Part shown: piece after piece, positions 60,803 through 64,000 of the stretch
How the letters are laid out: the number at the start of each line of letters is the position of its first letter
Position numbering within the stretch: position 1 is the first letter of the stretch
NCBI GenBank assembly: GCA_963825075.1
Contig: CAWGRX010000002.1
Location: 27,346-91,345, forward strand
Length of the DNA stretch: 64,000 nt
Origin: CAWAVN01 sp963825075
GTDB lineage: Bacteria; Planctomycetota; Planctomycetia; Planctomycetales; Planctomycetaceae
Reading direction: 5' to 3'
Program-made: the position numbers and the translations under genes
The notes under the pieces: generated by a model
What the model was told of the DNA's origin: nothing
The model's database searches: none
The model's input: the letters and a program-made list of their open reading frames with translations, nothing else

Positions 60803-61723
60803 TTACTGCAAATAACGAAACTCCGACGAGGCCAACAGCACGTGGCAGAAGCCCATCCAGGCTTTGAGACGAGGCTCCATGTCGCGGCTGTCGCTTAGGC
60901 CGATCGCTTCGCTGATAAACGTCTCGGCCGAGGCGAGTTCTTCCGGCGAAGGCTGGCGACAGAGGGTATAGCGAAACGCCCGTGTGATCCGCTTCGCGTC
61001 CGCCGTGAGGCTGTCATCTTTCAAAATCCGCTGGGCGAGTTTTTTCGAGCGGTCCAAAACGAACGGACTGTTGAGCATATAGAGCGCCTGCGTGGGGACG
61101 GTCGTCACATCCCGCTGACCGGCGATGATGCTCGGTTCCGGGAAGTCGAATACCGCGAGACCTTCGGGCACGGCACTTCGCACGATGGGCAGATAGACGC
61201 TGCGTTTGGTGCTGTCGCTTTCAAACTCGCTGACGCGGAGATTCCGGCCCACGTCGCCATTCCCCACGCTGGCCACGATCGAGCCTTTCGCGGGCGTGAG
61301 GTCCAATTCGCCACTGGCGAGGAGCATGGCGTCCCGCAGAGCCTCGGCTTCGAGGCGGCGCTGGTTTTGCCGCCAGAGCAGGTGATTGTCCGGGTCGGCG
61401 GCGAGGCCTTGTTCCTGGCTTTGGCAACTGAGCTGATAAGCCCGGCTCAACACGACCGAGCGGACAAAATGCTTCAGCGACCAGCCGTTTTGGACGAAAT
61501 CGGACGCGAGGTAATCGAGCAGTTCGGGATGCGAGGGTATCTCGCCGTTGTTGCCGAAGTTGTTGACGGTCCCCACAATGCCGCGACCGAACAGATGCTG
61601 CCAGAAGCGGTTGACCGCCACCCGCGCGGTGAGCGGGTTTTTGGGATCGGCGATCCAGTTCGCGAGTTCCAACCGGCCGCTGTGGGACTCGGCGATCTTC
61701 GGCACATCGAACCGGCTGGCCAC
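60803..61723 (-). CDS. DUF1549/DUF1553 protein, C-terminal DUF1553 fragment
   Basis: The 306-residue frame continues the gene after a one-base excess near 61740. It begins in VASRFDVPKIAES, and DUF1553 is present (NRFWQHLFGRGIVGTVNNFG, then DYLASDFVQNGW and LSRAYQLS). The final part PTQALYMLNSPFVLDRSKKL matches the family end. It is one gene with the fragments at 61221 and 62932, giving a repaired length of about 823 residues. Confidence 0.82.
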   Translation of the reverse strand: MASRFDVPKIAESHSGRLELANWIADPKNPLTARVAVNRFWQHLFGRGIVGTVNNFGNNGEIPSHPELLDYLASDFVQNGWSLKHFVRSVVLSRAYQLSCQSQEQGLAADPDNHLLWRQNQRRLEAEALRDAMLLASGELDLTPAKGSIVASVGNGDVGRNLRVSEFESDSTKRSVYLPIVRSAVPEGLAVFDFPEPSIIAGQRDVTTVPTQALYMLNSPFVLDRSKKLAQRILKDDSLTADAKRITRAFRYTLCRQPSPEELASAETFISEAIGLSDSRDMEPRLKAWMGFCHVLLASSEFRYLQ

Positions 61724-63083
61724 AGTGAGAAAGCCCCGGCGGAACCGTGTCGCCCCTGTCGTCTGGTTCCCCGCGGAGGCGGACTTCGGTATCGTCGGGC
61801 TTATTGCTGTCGAGCACCCCCATAATCAGGGTTTGGTCTTTCGCGGATTTTTCTTCCGGTTCCTCGTCTTCGCCTTTTCTGGCCTTGGCGAGTTGGCGTT
61901 TGAGCTTCGCCTGCTGCTGTTCGAGTTGGGCGATGCGTTTTTCGACGGCGGGGGTCTTCTCGCGGTTTTCCAGGTTGGCGAGTTGCTTATCCAATTTGCG
62001 TTTTTGGTTGGCGAGGTTTTTGACTTTTTTCTTGTTGTTGCCTTTGCCGCCCGCGGGTTTGACGGTCTGGATCTCGTTTCCTTTTAGGGCCAGCAGTTCT
62101 CCGCCTTGGCGGTTCCCGTTTCCGCCGCCGGTGCCGTAGTAGGTGTCGGTGCTGCGGAAGATGCCCGCGATGGCGTAGTATTCGCTCTGCGGGATGGCAT
62201 CGAATTTATGATCGTGACAGCGGGCGCAGGCCACGGTCAGGCCCAAAAACGCCCGCGAAGTCGCATCGATCTGGTCATCGACCACGTCCATCGCGAACTG
62301 CTCGCGGTTACGTTCGTTGAGGGATTTGGGACCGATCGCCAAAAAGCCGGTGGCCACCAGATTTTCCTCGCGTTCTTTTGAAGTCTTGGCGGGCAGAAGA
62401 TCGCCGGCGATTTGCTCGGTCAGGAAGCGGTCGAAGCGTTTGTCTTCGTTGATGGACCCGATGACATAATCCCGATACCGCCAGGCCTGCGGGTAGGTGT
62501 AGTTCCGCTCCATGCCGGTGGATTCGCCGTAGCGGACGACATCCAACCAATGCCGGCCCCAGCGCTCGCCGAACTGCGGGGAATCCAGCAGCCGATCCAC
62601 AATCTGAGCCAGATTGGCGGGGGTGGGATCGGCGGTGTATTCATTGACTTGATCGGGAGTTGGCGGCAGGCCGATCAGATCGAAATACAGCCGGCGGATG
62701 ACGCTCTTGGGATCGGCATCGGCGACCGGTTTGATGCCTGCCCCTTCCAATTTCGCCAGCAGAAACCGGTCGATGTCCGAACGGGCCCAGTTCTTGGTTT
62801 TGGTTTTTGGCGGTTGGGGTTTGGCGAGGGGTTGGTAGGCCCAGTATTTTTTGGCGGCTTCGAAATCGATTTTTTTCTGAACCAGCGATTTGCCTTCCCG
62901 CGGGTCGGGAGCACCCATTTTGATCCATTTTTCAAAGTCGGCGATGACATTTTCCGGCAAGTTGCTGCTTGGGGGGCATCTCGTAGGATTCGTAGCGGAG
63001 GGCTTCCAGGAGCACGCTTTCGCCGGGTTCGCCGGGCACGACCCCGTGGCCGCCGGATTCCCCACCTTTTCGCAGACCTTCAC
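61221..63083 (-). CDS. DUF1549/DUF1553 protein, central DUF1549 fragment
   Basis: Homologous sequence in this frame spans about 61740-62975. The domain starts with YWAYQPLAKP, then FDLIGLPPTPDQVNEY, the DUF1549 core GRHWLDVVRYGES, and CARCHDHKFDAIPQ, a CxxCH haem-type motif. A Lys/Glu-rich region (LANQKRKLDKQLANLE) lies between DUF1549 and DUF1553 and is predicted to be a coiled coil. Both ends of the frame are broken by one-base indels: a run of six cytosines near 62975 and one excess base near 61740. Confidence 0.82.
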   Translation of the reverse strand: MKVCEKVGNPAATGSCPANPAKACSWKPSATNPTRCPPSSNLPENVIADFEKWIKMGAPDPREGKSLVQKKIDFEAAKKYWAYQPLAKPQPPKTKTKNWARSDIDRFLLAKLEGAGIKPVADADPKSVIRRLYFDLIGLPPTPDQVNEYTADPTPANLAQIVDRLLDSPQFGERWGRHWLDVVRYGESTGMERNYTYPQAWRYRDYVIGSINEDKRFDRFLTEQIAGDLLPAKTSKEREENLVATGFLAIGPKSLNERNREQFAMDVVDDQIDATSRAFLGLTVACARCHDHKFDAIPQSEYYAIAGIFRSTDTYYGTGGGNGNRQGGELLALKGNEIQTVKPAGGKGNNKKKVKNLANQKRKLDKQLANLENREKTPAVEKRIAQLEQQQAKLKRQLAKARKGEDEEPEEKSAKDQTLIMGVLDSNKPDDTEVRLRGEPDDRGDTVPPGLSHCGQPVRCAEDRRVPQRPVGTRELDRRSQKPAHRAGGGQPLLAASVRSRHCGDRQQLRQQRRDTLASRTARLPRVRFRPKRLVAEAFCPLGRVEPGLSAQLPKPGTRPRRRPGQSPALAAKPAPPRSRGSAGRHAPRQWRIGPHARERLDRGQRGEWRRGPESPRQRV

Positions 63084-63276
63084 GGGTGTCCAGAATCAGG
63101 CCGCCTTTGACTTCCTTGGAATCGGCGGAATGGCACTCGTAGCAATGCTTGACCAGGACAGGCCGGATTTTCTTCTCGAAGAAATCCAATTCGGCTTTCG
63201 GCGGTTCCGCTCCCCTGGCCAGAGGCGAACCGAGGAGATAACCACTGATGAGCAAAGCCGTTAGTGCAAATCGCAT
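62932..63276 (-). CDS. DUF1549/DUF1553 protein, N-terminal cytochrome-like fragment
   Basis: The ATG at 63276 (MRFALTALLISGYLLG) has AAGGA nine bases upstream, and a signal peptide follows. The next part contains the PSCyt1-type motif VLVKHCYECHSAD with CxxCH, then GGLILDTREGLRKGG and SYEMPP. After MPP the frame goes out of phase: a run of six cytosines near 62980 has one base too many. The continuation LPENVIADFEKW is in the next frame. Planctomycete PSCyt1-DUF1549-DUF1553 proteins follow exactly this order. Confidence 0.85.
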   Translation of the reverse strand: MRFALTALLISGYLLGSPLARGAEPPKAELDFFEKKIRPVLVKHCYECHSADSKEVKGGLILDTREGLRKGGESGGHGVVPGEPGESVLLEALRYESYEMPPKQQLAGKCHRRL

Positions 63277-63511
63277 AATGCTGATCCTTGCCGGGAAAGG
63301 GGGAATCTCTATCAGATCCGATGCGCCCACTCATCCTTTTATTTTCGTTTTTTGATGCGTTTTTGCAAGTTTGTCGCTATTTTTTGAGGCTTTTTTACGA
63401 AGGGGCGGCATCGGAGCGCCGTTTCGGGCCTGGGGGCGAGAGCAAATTATCGCAATGCCGAAGCATCTTTACCTTGAATAGCCTCGGAGAGTCCCGACGA
63501 AGCATAAAACT
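63277..63511. other. Gap between cysteine dioxygenase-like and DUF1549 genes
   Basis: This 235-base gap is AT-richer than the genes. No repeat or clear promoter stands out, though the DUF1549 promoter should be here. TTGCAA and AAAATA (minus strand, about 63340-63370) are 17 bases apart and may be weak boxes. Confidence 0.35.
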
Positions 63512-63570
63512 TCATGAGAAAATCTGCATCATTTCCGGCTTTAGCGGCGGGGAATAGATGTGCAGAGTCT

Positions 63571-64000
63571 TCAGGACTTTCTTGCCGCGATTCCAACGAC
63601 ATGCAGGTCGTTGCTGCCTTCGCCGCCAAAGATCTCGCCGGCTTGATAGATGCTTTCGCAGCCCAGGTGAACTGCGTGGCTGTCACCGACCGGAAGGAAT
63701 TTTGTTTCGGTGGCGATTCCTTCGACCACCAGCACGCCACAGGCACAATCACGATGATTGTGAATGGGCGATGATTGACCGGGCAGCCAGGTGATCCCCA
63801 CCAGGGAGCTGGAAAAGTTCTCGAAAATGATATTTCGAGAGTAGATTTCTTGGTTGGGACGAAACTCCGCGTTGATGTCGGCGTTTCCCAGTTTGACGTG
63901 ATTAGGCAGATTTTTGATCCTCGGCAGTGGCAAACGGGCGTTGGCGTTTCGCAGGATGCCCTGAAGCTCCGCCAAGCTGCCGATCACTCCATCAAAATTT
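63571..64000 (-). CDS. Cysteine dioxygenase-like cupin protein, truncated by window edge and frameshifted
   Basis: The frame is open to the right edge (NFDGVIGSLAELQGIL...), so the true start is beyond 64000. The cupin core has SPIHNHRDCAC, whose histidines match iron ligands of cysteine dioxygenase, and LHVVGIAA. The frame ends early at 63571, but a neighbouring frame continues with KVLKTLHIYSPPLKPEMM to a stop at 63512, the usual CDO end. One base seems missing near 63585. The enzyme would oxidise cysteine to cysteine sulfinate; the family is inferred from motifs only. Confidence 0.72.
   Translation of the reverse strand, partial: NFDGVIGSLAELQGILRNANARLPLPRIKNLPNHVKLGNADINAEFRPNQEIYSRNIIFENFSSSLVGITWLPGQSSPIHNHRDCACGVLVVEGIATETKFLPVGDSHAVHLGCESIYQAGEIFGGEGSNDLHVVGIAARKS

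Overview
The window looks like a chromosome segment of a planctomycete (Planctomycetota). Its base composition is moderately GC-rich. The best lineage markers are secreted DUF1549/DUF1553 proteins with a CxxCH haem-type motif, a Tat-exported DUF1501 protein, and a giant surface protein whose N-terminus carries the LEDRTMLS element of the planctomycete LEPR-xLL type. No rRNA, tRNA, CRISPR array, transposase or prophage gene was seen.

Layout. 1-10480 (minus strand) is one chemosensory cluster: a TPR-receiver protein, an unknown protein, a PilG/PilH-like receiver, CheW, a PilJ-like transducer, a CheA with two HPt domains and a C-terminal receiver, a double CheW and two small unknown genes. It resembles the type IV pilus (Pil-Chp) class more than flagellar chemotaxis. 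10972-20601 holds a 51-residue protein with its own terminator, an M16 peptidase, a broken two-domain heavy-metal protein, a DUF1549/DUF1553 protein, a PaaK-like ligase, a degenerate HD-GYP protein and an MFS transporter. 20575-30767 is a giant mosaic surface protein of about 3,400 residues ending in a metzincin-like HExxH domain, now split by frameshifts. 30979-36781 holds a prenyltransferase-fold protein, a candidate structured RNA with its own promoter and terminator, a thiolase, an unknown protein and a SNF2 helicase. 36900-40733 is an Hsp70/DUF2760 operon carrying a two-gene HEPN-like cassette between its conserved members. 40856-54401 holds an ABC-2-type permease, a radical SAM activase, a DJ-1/PfpI protein, a D-threonine aldolase-like enzyme, a short GlmU, a zinc-ribbon/CBS/pseudo-receiver group, and a xylulokinase joined in frame to an ornithine-cyclodeaminase-like domain. 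54402-64000 holds an ABC exporter, UppP, a phosphoesterase, an alpha/beta hydrolase, a DUF1501 and DUF1549/DUF1553 pair, and a cysteine-dioxygenase-like gene cut by the window edge.

Two window-wide patterns stand out. Intergenic regions carry at least four families of REP-like palindromic repeats. Small indels break cheA, the HD-GYP gene, the MFS gene, the giant gene, the heavy-metal gene, the DUF1549 gene and the cysteine-dioxygenase gene. They cluster at about 13.5-13.8 kb and 28.5-29.0 kb and often fall in homopolymers or dinucleotide runs, so assembly or read errors are a serious alternative to true gene decay.
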